Source of the DNA: Pricia mediterranea
Lineage (GTDB): Bacteria; Bacteroidota; Bacteroidia; Flavobacteriales; Flavobacteriaceae
NCBI RefSeq assembly: GCF_032248455.1
Contig: NZ_JAVTTP010000001.1
Span: 1 to 64,000, forward strand
Direction: 5' to 3'
Length of the DNA stretch: 64,000 bases
Shown: positions 7,836 to 17,199 of the stretch, piece after piece
How the letters are laid out: each line of letters opens with the position of its first letter
How positions within the stretch are numbered: position 1 is the first letter of the stretch
Translations under genes and position numbers: made by a program
The notes under the pieces: generated by a model
Database searches by the model: none
Seen by the model: only the letters and a program-made list of their open reading frames with translations
Told to the model about the DNA's origin: nothing

Positions 7836-8612
7836 CTACAGGTTAATCTCAAGCCCATCGTACGCCAAGTGAACGCCTTTCGGCAGTTCCCGCTCCACCT
7901 CTTCATGAAATCCAAGCAGGTGGCTGATATGTGTAAAGTAGGCAGTTTCGGGTTTTATTTCTTCGACAAATGCCAAGGCTTCCTCTAGATTAAAATGGGA
8001 ATGATGGGCCTCTTTCCGAAGGGCATTGACCACCAAAACCTTCGTTCCCCTGATCTTATCAATTTCCTCTTCCGCAATGGTCTTTACATCAGTCATGTAG
8101 GTAAAATCCCTAAAACGATATCCGAAAACCTCTATTCTGTTATGTCTGGCGGATATGGGAATGACCGAAATACCTCCCAATTGGATAGTACGGTTGTTTT
8201 CTACTAGGTTCACGTCCACACAGGGCGCTCCCGGATACCGATTGGTATCGGCGAATATGTAGTCGAAGCGTCTGCGCAGGGATCGGGCCACCCTTTCATG
8301 GGCATAGATAGGGATGTCACCCTGTCGGAAAAAATAGGGTCTGATGTCATCGAGCCCCGCCGTATGATCGGCGTGTTCATGGGTGAAGAGGATACCATCC
8401 AATCGGTCCACTGGGTGCGCAAGCATTTGCTGCCGAAAATCGGGACCGCAGTCTATTACGTAGCTGTTCCCTTGCCATGAAATCGAAACCGATACCCGAA
8501 GTCTTGTATCCTTGGGGTCATCGCTCAAACAAACGGGATGGGTGCTACCGATAATGGGAATACCCTGAGATGTTCCGGTCCCTAAAAAAGTGATTTTTAA
8601 TCCTTCGTCCAT
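7836..8612 (-). CDS. MBL-fold metallo-hydrolase, PhnP-like
   Basis: A 258-residue metallo-beta-lactamase-fold protein. It shows the FLGTGTSQGIP opening (about 9-19), the metal motif THEHADH (77-83), SARHNR in mid-protein, and late YFTHISH supplying the remaining histidines. The arrangement matches PhnP-type cyclic phosphodiesterases, which open 5-phosphoribosyl 1,2-cyclic phosphate, but there are no phn genes nearby, so the substrate may differ. No signal peptide; soluble zinc or manganese enzyme. A TAAATTTG promoter box ends 7 bases before the ATG. Confidence 0.8.
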   Translation of the reverse strand: MDEGLKITFLGTGTSQGIPIIGSTHPVCLSDDPKDTRLRVSVSISWQGNSYVIDCGPDFRQQMLAHPVDRLDGILFTHEHADHTAGLDDIRPYFFRQGDIPIYAHERVARSLRRRFDYIFADTNRYPGAPCVDVNLVENNRTIQLGGISVIPISARHNRIEVFGYRFRDFTYMTDVKTIAEEEIDKIRGTKVLVVNALRKEAHHSHFNLEEALAFVEEIKPETAYFTHISHLLGFHEEVERELPKGVHLAYDGLEINL

Positions 8613-8619
8613 TCAGATC

Positions 8620-8627
8620 CAAATTTA
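8620..8627 (-). promoter_or_regulatory. Promoter -7 box (TAAATTTG) of the MBL gene
   Basis: TANNTTTG match on the minus strand, ending 7 bases before the ATG. Initiation at the usual distance would leave a leader of only about one to three bases. Confidence 0.45.
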
Positions 8628-8661
8628 TAACTAAATAATTTATTAGATTGTCCGATCTTGT

Positions 8662-8669
8662 TAACTTTG
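8662..8669 (+). promoter_or_regulatory. Promoter -7 box (TAACTTTG) of the next plus-strand gene
   Basis: Exact TANNTTTG match 18 bases before the ATG at 8688. It shows that the longer in-frame TTG start at 8658 would lie upstream of transcription and is not used. Confidence 0.5.
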
Positions 8670-8687
8670 TTTAACAAAAAAATCGCT

Positions 8688-10142
8688 ATGGCTTCAGTTC
8701 TAGACCGGGACCCCGCTTTCGAAAACATCCCCTCGATCAAGGCCAAGACCTTGAGAATCAATTTGAATCCCGATATCTACGGTACGTTTTCCGAAATCGG
8801 GGCAGGTCAGGAGACCGCACGGAATTTTTTCAGATCTGGCGGGGCATCAGGCACCATCGCGAAGGCCATGAGCGCCTATGACAAAGATTTCAGCGATGCT
8901 ATCTACGGCGTCGAGAAAGACCACAGATATGTGACCCAGCCCCGATTGAAAAAGATGCTTGATCATGAGATGCAACTCATGGAAGAGCGCATAAGCAGGG
9001 AGACCCATCCCGACCGGTTGTTCTTTTCCTATGCCAACACGGTGGCTACCATCGATTTCTCCAAACGCTATAAAGGCCATGGTTGGCTGGGCATACGCTA
9101 CCAGCTCGACCCCCATCAAAAGGATTATGACGAAATCGTTTTACACATACGATTCAAACAAAACGAGGCACGTTTACAGCAAGAGACCTTGGGAGTGGTC
9201 GGCACCAACCTGATCTATGGGGCCTTCTACAAATATCACAAACCGAGGAACCTGCTCAAATACCTCTACGACCATATCGATAAGGATACCATAGAAATAG
9301 ATATGGTCAATTTTTCAGGACCGAATTTCAAAGAGGTCGATAACCGACTGATGAGCCTTCAATTGATCAAGAACGATATGACCGATGCGGTCATGTTCGA
9401 TTCCGACGGAAATAATCTGTTGCCGGCGACAGTACTGTACAAAAAAAACATCCTGGCCCTTCGGGGCAGTTTTCGACCGGTAACCAAGGTGAACTTGGAT
9501 ATGTTCCAAAAATCCTACGATATTTTCCGGCGAGATCCCGCGGTCGATCCCGAGCGTACCATTGTCATTTTCGAGATAACCCTTTCCAACTTAAAGGCTG
9601 CCGGGGAAATCGATGAGCGCGATTTTATGGATCGGGCCGAGTTGTTGGGTGAATTGGGACACACCGTTATGATATCCAAATTTCAGGAATACTACAAATT
9701 GGTCGAGTATTTCAACAATTACACCAAGGAGAAAATCGGGCTGACCATGGGCATCAACAACCTCATCGATATTTTCGACGAGAAATACTATCGTCATCTG
9801 AGCGGAGGTATCCTTGAAGCTTTTGGAAAATTGTTCTTCAAGGACCTTCAGGTCTATCTCTATCCGATGAAAAATCCGGATACCGGCCAAATCATGACCA
9901 GCAATAATGTCAAGGTACATCCGAGAATGAAAGAACTCTATAAATTCTTTAAGTACAACGGCAAAGTAATGGACATCATCGATTACGACCCCGAGATCAT
10001 GCATATTTTTTCCAGGGACGTACTCAAAAAAATCATCAACGACGAAGAAGGTTGGGAAGAAATGCTGCCTGAGGGTATCGCGAATACAATCAAGGAGGAG
10101 AATCTTTTTACCAAAAAATTGGTCAAGGCGGAAAAGGGGTAA
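8688..10142 (+). CDS. Conserved protein of unknown function (484 aa)
   Basis: A soluble-looking protein without signal peptide or membrane helix, 484 residues from the ATG after the promoter box. It has well-conserved-looking blocks: KTLRINLNPDIYGTFSEIGA near 20-40, FRSGGASGTIAKAMSAYDKD near 50, and a run of acidic and aromatic segments after that. I recall close homologues across Flavobacteriia that carry unrelated automatic names such as TonB receptor or nicotinate-nucleotide adenylyltransferase; nothing visible here supports either (no signal peptide, no beta-barrel end, no nucleotidyltransferase HxGH). It stands as a single gene with its own promoter. No function is assigned. Confidence 0.8.
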   Translation: MASVLDRDPAFENIPSIKAKTLRINLNPDIYGTFSEIGAGQETARNFFRSGGASGTIAKAMSAYDKDFSDAIYGVEKDHRYVTQPRLKKMLDHEMQLMEERISRETHPDRLFFSYANTVATIDFSKRYKGHGWLGIRYQLDPHQKDYDEIVLHIRFKQNEARLQQETLGVVGTNLIYGAFYKYHKPRNLLKYLYDHIDKDTIEIDMVNFSGPNFKEVDNRLMSLQLIKNDMTDAVMFDSDGNNLLPATVLYKKNILALRGSFRPVTKVNLDMFQKSYDIFRRDPAVDPERTIVIFEITLSNLKAAGEIDERDFMDRAELLGELGHTVMISKFQEYYKLVEYFNNYTKEKIGLTMGINNLIDIFDEKYYRHLSGGILEAFGKLFFKDLQVYLYPMKNPDTGQIMTSNNVKVHPRMKELYKFFKYNGKVMDIIDYDPEIMHIFSRDVLKKIINDEEGWEEMLPEGIANTIKEENLFTKKLVKAEKG

Positions 10143-10417
10143 TAGCGTTTTTTTAGGTGATTCCTCCCCTTATAAAATTAGGGCTGCAAACCTGCGAACA
10201 TGAGTTTGCTTTTTACCTTACCCGAAGTAATCATCAAATTATCATTAGAGCTAGCACATTGAAATACAAGAGGATATCTTCGTCTAGGATGGCGAATTTC
10301 TACTTCGAACATCAAGAGCATATGTGCCGCTAGACTACCAAAAACCCGCTATCCTCTCTTGAGCGGTTATTTGCCATCCAGCGATCCGCCCAATAAGTAT
10401 TAATTCCGATCCACCGA

Positions 10418-10870
10418 CTATTCCAAGACCTGCGCGGCGTGGTCTTTTGTCTTTACTTTGTCAATAACCTTCTCTACCACCCCGTCTTGGTCGATAACAA
10501 AGGTCGTACGATGGATTCCGTCGAACGTTCGGCCCATAAATTTTTTCGGCCCCCAAACCCCAAAGGCGTTGAGTACGGTACGATTCTCGTCGGCCAACAA
10601 GGGAAAGGGCAAGTCGTATTTTTTCTTGAAGTTGGACTGTTTTTTTTCCGAATCGGCACTGACGCCTAGCAGCTCGTAGCCTGCGCTCTTCAATTCGGAA
10701 TAATTATCCCGTAAATTGCAGGCTTCCGAAGTACAGCCGGGAGTATTTGCCCTCGGATAGAAAAATACTACCAATTTTTGACCGTTGTAATCGGATAGTT
10801 TGACGGGGGTACCGTCTTGATCCTTCGATGTAAACTCCGGGACTTTGTCACCCACTTGCAATCTATCCAT
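10418..10870 (-). CDS. bcp: Thioredoxin-dependent peroxiredoxin (Bcp/PrxQ)
   Basis: A 150-residue atypical 2-Cys peroxiredoxin that reduces hydrogen and alkyl peroxides with thioredoxin. The catalytic block is FFYPRANTPGCTSEAC: peroxidatic Cys46 follows PxxxTPGCT, and resolving Cys51 sits five residues on, the PrxQ layout. Length is typical. ATG at 10870 gives MDRLQVGDKV; an ATG six codons earlier is possible. It is divergent from nth across 46 bases, so the two may share a control region. Thioredoxin reductase is encoded near 62 kb. Confidence 0.92.
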   Translation of the reverse strand: MDRLQVGDKVPEFTSKDQDGTPVKLSDYNGQKLVVFFYPRANTPGCTSEACNLRDNYSELKSAGYELLGVSADSEKKQSNFKKKYDLPFPLLADENRTVLNAFGVWGPKKFMGRTFDGIHRTTFVIDQDGVVEKVIDKVKTKDHAAQVLE

Positions 10871-10916
10871 TTTCTTTATTTTTAGCATTTCTAATGACGT
10901 ACGAAACTAAGCAAAA

Positions 10917-11576
10917 ATGACGAAAGCCGAAAAGGTTCAGTTTACCATAAAAACCCTCCAAGAAATCTATCCCGAAATCCCTGTTCCCTTGGCCCATAAG
11001 GACCCTTTCACCCTGTTGATAGCGGTATTGATGTCCGCCCAAAGTACCGATGTGCGGGTAAATCAAATAACACCCCTGCTTTTTAAAAGAGCCGACAACC
11101 CCTATGACATGGTCAAGCTATCGGTAGAGGAAATTAGGGAAATCATTAGACCAGTGGGACTGTCCCCCATGAAATCAAAGGGCATTCACGGGCTTTCAAA
11201 AATATTGATCGATAAGTATGGGGGACAGGTGCCGATGGACCTCGAACTACTGAAAGAACTGCCCGCCGTGGGACATAAAACGGCCAGTGTGGTAGTTTCG
11301 CAGGCTTTTGGGATTCCGGCCTTTCCAGTGGATACCCACATTCATCGACTGATGTACCGATGGGGATTTTCTAACGGAAAAAACGTAGTACAAACCGAAA
11401 GGGATGCCAAACGGCTGTTCCCGAAAGATATCTGGAACGACCTGCATCTTCAGATCATCTGGTACGGTAGGGAGTATTCCCCCGCAAGAGGATGGAATCT
11501 CGAAAAGGACATCATTACCAAGACCGTCGGTAGAAAATCGGTCTTGAAAGAATACTATCGGAAAAAGAGGAAGTAG
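10917..11576 (+). CDS. nth: Endonuclease III-like DNA glycosylase lacking the Fe-S cluster
   Basis: A 219-residue base-excision-repair glycosylase/AP lyase. The helix-hairpin-helix is LPAVGHKTASVVV (about 115-127) with the catalytic lysine at 121, and the catalytic aspartate is Asp139 in VDTHIHR; both match the classic enzyme almost residue for residue. There is no cysteine anywhere in the protein: the C-terminal C-x6-C-x2-C-x5-C cluster loop is replaced by GREYSPARGWNLEKD. The enzyme therefore cannot bind the usual [4Fe-4S] cluster. Cluster-free Nth seems common in this family, from memory. It should remove oxidised pyrimidines. Confidence 0.9.
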   Translation: MTKAEKVQFTIKTLQEIYPEIPVPLAHKDPFTLLIAVLMSAQSTDVRVNQITPLLFKRADNPYDMVKLSVEEIREIIRPVGLSPMKSKGIHGLSKILIDKYGGQVPMDLELLKELPAVGHKTASVVVSQAFGIPAFPVDTHIHRLMYRWGFSNGKNVVQTERDAKRLFPKDIWNDLHLQIIWYGREYSPARGWNLEKDIITKTVGRKSVLKEYYRKKRK

Positions 11577-11918
11577 TAGTGGCAAAACGCAAAAAGCCAT
11601 GCACCGGTTGCATTAGTGCAAACGGGACATGACGTTCGGCAAAACAAATCAGTTGCTTTAGAACAAACTACAAGCGGCAAGGTCTAGTTCAAACTGTTCT
11701 CGAACCTGAAATTTTGATACTTCACGATATGAAGCGATTTAGAGAAACTTAATAGAAACTGAACGGTTTCGGGCCTTGCGGCAATTTTTTTTCCTTTCTC
11801 AAGGTTTTCAGTGTAAATTTTTTCCATAATAGTTGCTTTATTTACTATGAATAACGCAACTACACTTGAAATATTGTCAAAAAGAGACCAAGATCTACTA
11901 TTTATCCAACTACGGGTT
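11577..11918. other. Intergenic region, nothing recognised
   Basis: About 340 bases between the end of nth and the end of a convergent sigma factor gene. No convincing open frame, RNA or strong terminator was seen. Confidence 0.5.
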
Positions 11919-12500
11919 TTAGTTGGTCAAAACAATCTTGTTTTTTTCGATGACCTTACGAAGGTTGATCAACGCATAGCGCATTCTGCCCAAGGCGGTA
12001 TTTATACTGACACCAGTGTTTTCGGAAATTTCCTTAAAGCTCATATCCTTATAGATACGCATGACCAAGACCTCTTTTTGATCATCCGGCAGTTCTTCGA
12101 TCAATACTTTAAGATCAGAGGTGATTTGATCTTTGATCAATTGCTTTTCGGCATTCGGCCTATCGTCCCCGATTACGGAAAAAATATTAAAATCGTCGCT
12201 GCCCTCGAACTTTGGCATTCTTTTGCTTTTTCTAAAATAATCGATGATTAGATTGTGGGCGATACGCATAACCCAGGGCAGAAATTTTCCTTCCTCGCTA
12301 TACGATCCTTTTTTTAAGGTCTTGATTACCTTTATAAATGTATCCTGAAAAATATCCTCGGTAACGTCCCTATCCAAGACCTTAGAATAAATGAAACTGC
12401 TGATTCGTTGGTTATGCCGGTTGATCAAAACTTCGAGGGATTTTTCATCACCGCTGATGTAGTTGCTTACTAGTACGGAATCTTCGATTTGTTGGTTCAT
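11919..12500 (-). CDS. ECF-type RNA polymerase sigma factor (copy 1)
   Basis: A 193-residue group IV sigma factor. Region 2 runs about 24-95, with DVTEDIFQDTFIKVIKTL and LPWVMRIAHNLIIDYFRKSK; region 4 is in the last third, with PDDQKEVLVMRIYKDMSFKE and the recognition helix ISENTGVSINTALGRMRYAL. It directs transcription of a specific regulon. No anti-sigma factor gene lies beside it. A second copy of identical length lies 526 bases further on, same strand. Autoregulation or cross-control between the two is possible but not shown. Confidence 0.92.
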   Translation of the reverse strand: MNQQIEDSVLVSNYISGDEKSLEVLINRHNQRISSFIYSKVLDRDVTEDIFQDTFIKVIKTLKKGSYSEEGKFLPWVMRIAHNLIIDYFRKSKRMPKFEGSDDFNIFSVIGDDRPNAEKQLIKDQITSDLKVLIEELPDDQKEVLVMRIYKDMSFKEISENTGVSINTALGRMRYALINLRKVIEKNKIVLTN

Positions 12501-12754
12501 CTTGTTGGGTTTTTTGATTGGGAATTTCGAGTGGAAAATTCCGAGTTAGAGTTCGGTTTTTGAGTGTTTTGCTTGCCCCGTGGGGGGTATATCTGCTTTT
12601 TTAATCTGAAGTAAAACTAGAGAGAAGTGCTCGTTTCAGAAAAACTATGTTGTCAAACCCTCAATTCTTGATGTGAAATCCTACTTTTTGCATGGTCGGT
12701 AAAATAAAACCCAGTCGATAGCGTTGAATCCGAAAAATCTGGATGCATTCCATC

Positions 12755-12792
12755 AAAAAAGCCCCTGCAACTTTTGCTGCAGGGACTTTTTA
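12755..12792. terminator. Bidirectional stem-loop terminator
   Basis: CCCTGCA (12763-12769) pairs exactly with TGCAGGG (12778-12784) around an 8-base loop, with T runs on both strands. On the minus strand it would end a transcript from the small gene at 12810-12953 and separate it from sigma copy 1. Confidence 0.75.
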
Positions 12793-12809
12793 ATTAATCT
12801 GTAGAAGTC

Positions 12810-12953
12810 TCAGTTTAAGTTCGTTTCGTAATAGACTTCTTTGACCTTGGTTATTTGAAGGGATTTTGAGTACGCCAAAAGAAAATCGACGCTTCCCTTC
12901 CTTGTCCTAACTAATTTACAATTATACAGTAACTGAAAATTGGTTTCATCCAT
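12810..12953 (-). CDS. Candidate small protein (47 aa)
   Basis: An ATG-initiated frame encoding a basic and aromatic peptide (MDETNFQLLYNCKL at the start, ending VYYETNLN). The stop is 18 bases before a strong hairpin with a T run on this strand, which is the best reason to think it is expressed. A longer frame opens 13 codons earlier. It is not recognised; it lies between two sigma factor genes and might be a remnant or a leader peptide. Confidence 0.35.
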   Translation of the reverse strand: MDETNFQLLYNCKLVRTRKGSVDFLLAYSKSLQITKVKEVYYETNLN

Positions 12954-13026
12954 ATTATTCGATCTTAATTCGCTACAATAACGCAACCGCACCTGAATGA
13001 AATACCTTTGTCGGACCTATGACGGG

Positions 13027-13608
13027 TTAATTCGTTAAAACTATATTGTTCTCCTCGACGATCTTTCTCAAATTAATCAAAGCGTAGCGCATTCGACCCA
13101 GGGCGGTATTGATGCTGACCCCGGTATTTTCGGAGATTTCCCTAAAACTCATGTCCTTATAGATACGCATGACCAGCACTTCTTTTTGGTCTACGGGGAG
13201 TTTCTCTATCAATATCGTAAGATCTGAATCGATCTGATCTTTGATAATCTGCCGCTCGGCATCGAGCCGGTCGTCTCCCATAAGGGAAAAGATATTATGG
13301 ACATCGGCCCCCTCGAACATCGGCATCCGACTGCTCTTTCTAAAATGGTCTATGATGAGGTTGTGGGCGATACGCATAATCCAGGGCAGAAATTTCCCCT
13401 CCTCGTTGTACTTACCTTTTCGCAAGGTCTTGATGACTTTTATAAAGGTATCCTGAAAAATATCCTCCGTAATGCTGCGGTTACGGACCTTGGAATAGAT
13501 AAAACTGCTCAGACGTTGGTTGTGCTTGTCGATAAGACCTTCCAACGCACTTTCGTCGCCGGAGATATAGCGTTCAATTAGAAGGGAATCTTCGGGTTGT
13601 GGCTTCAT
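13027..13608 (-). CDS. ECF-type RNA polymerase sigma factor (copy 2)
   Basis: A 193-residue paralogue of the sigma factor at 11919-12500; both end in IVLTN and share the TEDIFQDTFIKVIKTL and VSINTALGRMRYALINLRK blocks, including region 2.4 and the region 4.2 recognition helix. Differences cluster in the N-terminus and linker. ATG at 13608 gives a protein of exactly the same length as copy 1; the longer frame would add 20 residues not seen there. Tandem copies with nearly the same recognition helix probably read overlapping promoters, with specialisation by expression. Confidence 0.9.
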   Translation of the reverse strand: MKPQPEDSLLIERYISGDESALEGLIDKHNQRLSSFIYSKVRNRSITEDIFQDTFIKVIKTLRKGKYNEEGKFLPWIMRIAHNLIIDHFRKSSRMPMFEGADVHNIFSLMGDDRLDAERQIIKDQIDSDLTILIEKLPVDQKEVLVMRIYKDMSFREISENTGVSINTALGRMRYALINLRKIVEENNIVLTN

Positions 13609-13891
13609 TACAATTACTTTTTTGGGTTTACGACAAGTGTCCCACCACTGTAGATAGGGCCGTGTCAAATAAATTCAAAATTTTAAAAAAAGTAATTGTA
13701 TGCTATAGGCCTGAAGGTTTTATTAACGTTTTGTTAGGGTCAAATATAGAAAAAAATAAATGACCTGAGAAAAAAATTGTGCGATCTGGTTGTCCTGTAC
13801 GTACATACGGGAATGTGGGCCGGATGGTTCATCGAATCCTCACCGGCCACTTTTTGACCTTTAAAGCACATCTCATGCTATGTTCAAGTTG

Positions 13892-13899
13892 TATCTTTG
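13892..13899 (+). promoter_or_regulatory. Promoter -7 box (TATCTTTG) of uvrA
   Basis: Exact TANNTTTG box, ending 4 bases before ATG 13904. It overlaps the longer in-frame start at 13880, which is therefore unlikely. The uvrA mRNA would have almost no leader. Confidence 0.6.
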
Positions 13900-13903
13900 C
13901 AAA

Positions 13904-16693
13904 ATGAACAACGGTACACCTGCATTACAAGACGTAAATCCGAAAGAGAACATTATAATCAAGGGGGCGAACCTGCACAATCTAAAGAATATCGATGTTG
14001 TTATTCCAAGGAACAGGCTGGTGGTCATCACGGGACTCTCCGGGTCGGGAAAATCCAGTTTGGCCTTCGACACCCTCTATGCCGAGGGTCAACGGCGCTA
14101 TGTGGAAAGTCTTTCCGCATACGCCCGACAGTTCCTGGGAAAGCTCGATAAGCCGAAGGTAGATTATATAAAAGGGATAGCCCCCGCCATTGCCATAGAA
14201 CAGAAGGTAAATTCCACCAATCCCCGTTCGACGGTAGGTACCACGACCGAAATCTACGATTACCTCAAGTTGTTGTATGCGAGAATCGGGAGAACTTTTT
14301 CGCCGATTTCAGGCAAGGAGGTCAAGAAGCACCGGGTCAGTGATGTCATCGATTACATCAGAACCTTTGATGAGGGGACCAAACTTTTATTACTGGCCCC
14401 ATTGCATATCGATGAAAAACGCGATACCCTGAAATCCCTACAATTATTGTCCAAACAAGGTTATGCGCGTATCAAATTCAACGGGGAGGTCATACGGATC
14501 GACGCCGCCCCGGAGGATATCGGACGGGAATTCGACCTCGTGGTCGATCGGGTAATCACAAAGGATGACGAGGATTTCCTCAACCGGCTGGCCAATGCCG
14601 TCGATACCGCGTTTTTCGAGGGAAAGGGCGAATTGACCATCGAAGAACTATCCACCGGAAACAGAAAGCTCTTTAGTAATAAGTTCGAGTTGGACGGGAT
14701 GGAGTTTTTGGAACCCAACGTACACCTGTTCAGCTTTAACAACCCTTATGGAGCCTGCCCCAAATGTGAAGGCTACGGGGATGTGATCGGCATCGATGAA
14801 GATCTCGTGGTACCCAACACGGCATTGTCCGTTTACGAGAATGCGATTTTTGCCTGGCGGGGCGAAAGCATGGGATGGTACCGCGACCAGTTGGTCAATT
14901 CCGCCTATAAATTCGATTTTCCCATTCACAAGCCCTGGTTCGAACTCTCCGAAGACCAACGGCAATTGGTATGGGACGGGAACGCTCATTTTATCGGCCT
15001 GAACAAATTCTTCACGCAGCTCGAAGAAAAAAGCTATAAGATCCAGAACCGGGTGATGCTTTCGCGCTATCGCGGCAAGACCCGTTGCAGCCTCTGTAAA
15101 GGAAAGCGTCTGCGCAAGGAGACCGATTACGTAAAAGTGGACGGTAAAAGTATTTCGGACCTGGTCGGACTACCGATCAAGCGGTTGATCGGCTTTTTTG
15201 AGGAAATAAAATTGAATGATCACGATGCCCATATCGCCGCCCGACTTTTAAAGGAAATCAATACCCGATTGGGATTTTTGGATAAAGTGGGATTGGGATA
15301 CCTCACTCTCAACCGAAAATCCAACAGCCTTTCGGGTGGGGAGAGCCAGCGTATCAACCTCGCCACTTCCTTGGGCAGTAGCTTAGTAGGAAGCATGTAT
15401 ATTTTAGATGAGCCCAGTATCGGCTTACATCCGAAGGATACCGAAAACCTGATCGAGGTGCTAAAATCGCTGCGTGATCTAGGTAATACCGTCATCGTGG
15501 TCGAACACGATGAAGATATCATGAAGGCCGCGGACGAGGTCATCGACATCGGTCCCGAGGCCGGTACGCACGGGGGCGAAGTGGTGGCCTACGGCCCATT
15601 GAACGACATTTTAAAATCAAATTCCCTTACCGCGGAGTACCTCAACGGAAGTTTGGAAATTCCGGTCCCCAAGAAACGGCGAACCTCGAAAAACTACGTT
15701 ACCATCAAGGGGGCCCGCGCGCATAACCTGAAAAATATTGATGTGACCTTTCCCTTGAATATGCTTACCGTGGTGACCGGGGTATCCGGAAGTGGCAAAA
15801 GCACTTTGGTCAAAAAGCTGCTTTATCCCATTATACTTAAAGAAACTGGCGGTTATGGGGAAAAGGCGGGACAGTACGCGACCGTAGAGGGACAATACAA
15901 ATCTATCAAGCATGTGGAATTTGTGGACCAGAACCCCATCGGACGCTCATCCCGGTCCAATCCGGTGACCTACATCAAAGCGTATGACGACATTCGCAGT
16001 CTGTTCGCCTCACAGAAGTTGAGCAAGATACGCGGCTATCAGGCCAAACACTTTTCGTTCAATGTCGATGGCGGCCGTTGTGAAAAGTGTAAGGGCGAAG
16101 GAGAAATCACCGTAGAGATGCAGTTTATGGCCGATGTACATCTGGAATGCGATACCTGTGGCGGCAAACGCTTTAAGAAAGAGGTGTTGGAAGTTAAATT
16201 CGAGGAGGCCAATATCGACGATGTGCTCAATATGACCATTGACGATGCCATCACCTTTTTCGCTCGGCATAAAGAGGACAGGATTGTAACCAAGCTCCAA
16301 CCCTTGCAGGATGTCGGGCTGGGCTATGTTACCTTGGGGCAGTCTTCCTCTACTCTATCCGGAGGTGAGGCACAACGCATCAAATTGGCCTCTTTTTTGG
16401 TCAAGGGCACCTCTAAGGACAAAGTGCTTTTTATTTTCGACGAGCCCACTACGGGCCTGCATTTCCACGACATCAAAAAACTGTTGAAGTCCTTCGATGC
16501 GCTAATTGGTAAAGGACACTCCGTCATTGTCATCGAACACAATATCGAACTCATCAAATGCGCCGACTACCTTATTGATCTCGGCCCCTGCGGCGGGGAA
16601 GAAGGGGGACAACTATTGGTTGAAGGTACCCCCGAAGAAGTCGCCAGAAGCAAAACATCGTTCACGGCGGGATATTTGAAGGAAAAATTATAA
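13904..16693 (+). CDS. uvrA: Excinuclease ABC subunit A
   Basis: A 929-residue DNA-damage sensor of nucleotide excision repair; it dimerises, scans for bulky lesions and loads UvrB. Two ABC ATPase modules: first Walker A GLSGSGKS (about 44-51), signature [10 protein letters not shown] and Walker [13 protein letters not shown]; second Walker [10 protein letters not shown] near 629, signature [10 protein letters not shown] and Walker [13 protein letters not shown]. Zinc-binding CPKC and CSLCKGKR segments lie in the first half, and CEKCKGEG...CDTCGG in the second. Length fits the canonical protein. Start chosen from the promoter box. uvrB and uvrC are not in the window. Confidence 0.96.
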   Translation: MNNGTPALQDVNPKENIIIKGANLHNLKNIDVVIPRNRLVVITGLSGSGKSSLAFDTLYAEGQRRYVESLSAYARQFLGKLDKPKVDYIKGIAPAIAIEQKVNSTNPRSTVGTTTEIYDYLKLLYARIGRTFSPISGKEVKKHRVSDVIDYIRTFDEGTKLLLLAPLHIDEKRDTLKSLQLLSKQGYARIKFNGEVIRIDAAPEDIGREFDLVVDRVITKDDEDFLNRLANAVDTAFFEGKGELTIEELSTGNRKLFSNKFELDGMEFLEPNVHLFSFNNPYGACPKCEGYGDVIGIDEDLVVPNTALSVYENAIFAWRGESMGWYRDQLVNSAYKFDFPIHKPWFELSEDQRQLVWDGNAHFIGLNKFFTQLEEKSYKIQNRVMLSRYRGKTRCSLCKGKRLRKETDYVKVDGKSISDLVGLPIKRLIGFFEEIKLNDHDAHIAARLLKEINTRLGFLDKVGLGYLTLNRKSNSLSGGESQRINLATSLGSSLVGSMYILDEPSIGLHPKDTENLIEVLKSLRDLGNTVIVVEHDEDIMKAADEVIDIGPEAGTHGGEVVAYGPLNDILKSNSLTAEYLNGSLEIPVPKKRRTSKNYVTIKGARAHNLKNIDVTFPLNMLTVVTGVSGSGKSTLVKKLLYPIILKETGGYGEKAGQYATVEGQYKSIKHVEFVDQNPIGRSSRSNPVTYIKAYDDIRSLFASQKLSKIRGYQAKHFSFNVDGGRCEKCKGEGEITVEMQFMADVHLECDTCGGKRFKKEVLEVKFEEANIDDVLNMTIDDAITFFARHKEDRIVTKLQPLQDVGLGYVTLGQSSSTLSGGEAQRIKLASFLVKGTSKDKVLFIFDEPTTGLHFHDIKKLLKSFDALIGKGHSVIVIEHNIELIKCADYLIDLGPCGGEEGGQLLVEGTPEEVARSKTSFTAGYLKEKL

Positions 16694-17199
16694 GAGATTT
16701 GCTTAAATGGGACTATCGAGTTCCCTGAAAAATGGACTCCCATACACACCACTAACCTAGTTTGAATAACTGACAATCGGAACATAGAAAATGTTCGAGA
16801 TGTCCGTTCGAGTACTTCGGCTGCGCTCAGCACGGGCATACAGTCGAGAACTTTTCGATCCGTTCCAACTAGGTCTCGACCGAGCCTGTCTCGAGCGGGG
16901 TCGAGAGGCTCGACCTGACATTTTGCCGAGAAAGCAACATCTTTGGTGAGCAACAACCTTACCTTTAAAGTTCTTAAGTAATGCCCAAACTGGAAATAAC
17001 CGTATTGAAGCGCTGCCACCCCGTTAAAGTAATATAACTTCCTACTTGAAACCGTTGCCAGTTAGTTTTTCGAGATAGTCCGATTGCCGTAGGCCAGCGG
17101 GTCGAACATGGAATTATGAAAGAAATAAGCTTCTGCAATCATAAAAAAATGGAGGCCTAACGACCGCCATTTATTAATAGTTTAGTTTTGAGATTTCTC
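16694..17199. other. Intergenic region with imperfect palindromic repeats
   Basis: No gene is supported. From about 16805 to 16920 there are REP-like words rich in TCGAG and CTGCGCTCAGCA, including GTCTCGACC/GGTCGAGA-type complementary pairs. Similar words occur at 31137-31173. Confidence 0.5.
17143..17178 (-). terminator. Terminator of the fasciclin gene
   Basis: On the minus strand AAATGG-C-GG pairs with CC-T-CCATTT (one mismatch) and is followed by a run of T (complement of 17143-17149). It lies about 20 bases beyond the stop codon. Confidence 0.7.

Noticed and set aside
16567-17019. 150-codon minus-strand frame at the end of uvrA
   Set aside because: It overlaps the uvrA end and runs into the palindromic intergenic DNA; composition and motifs are not protein-like.
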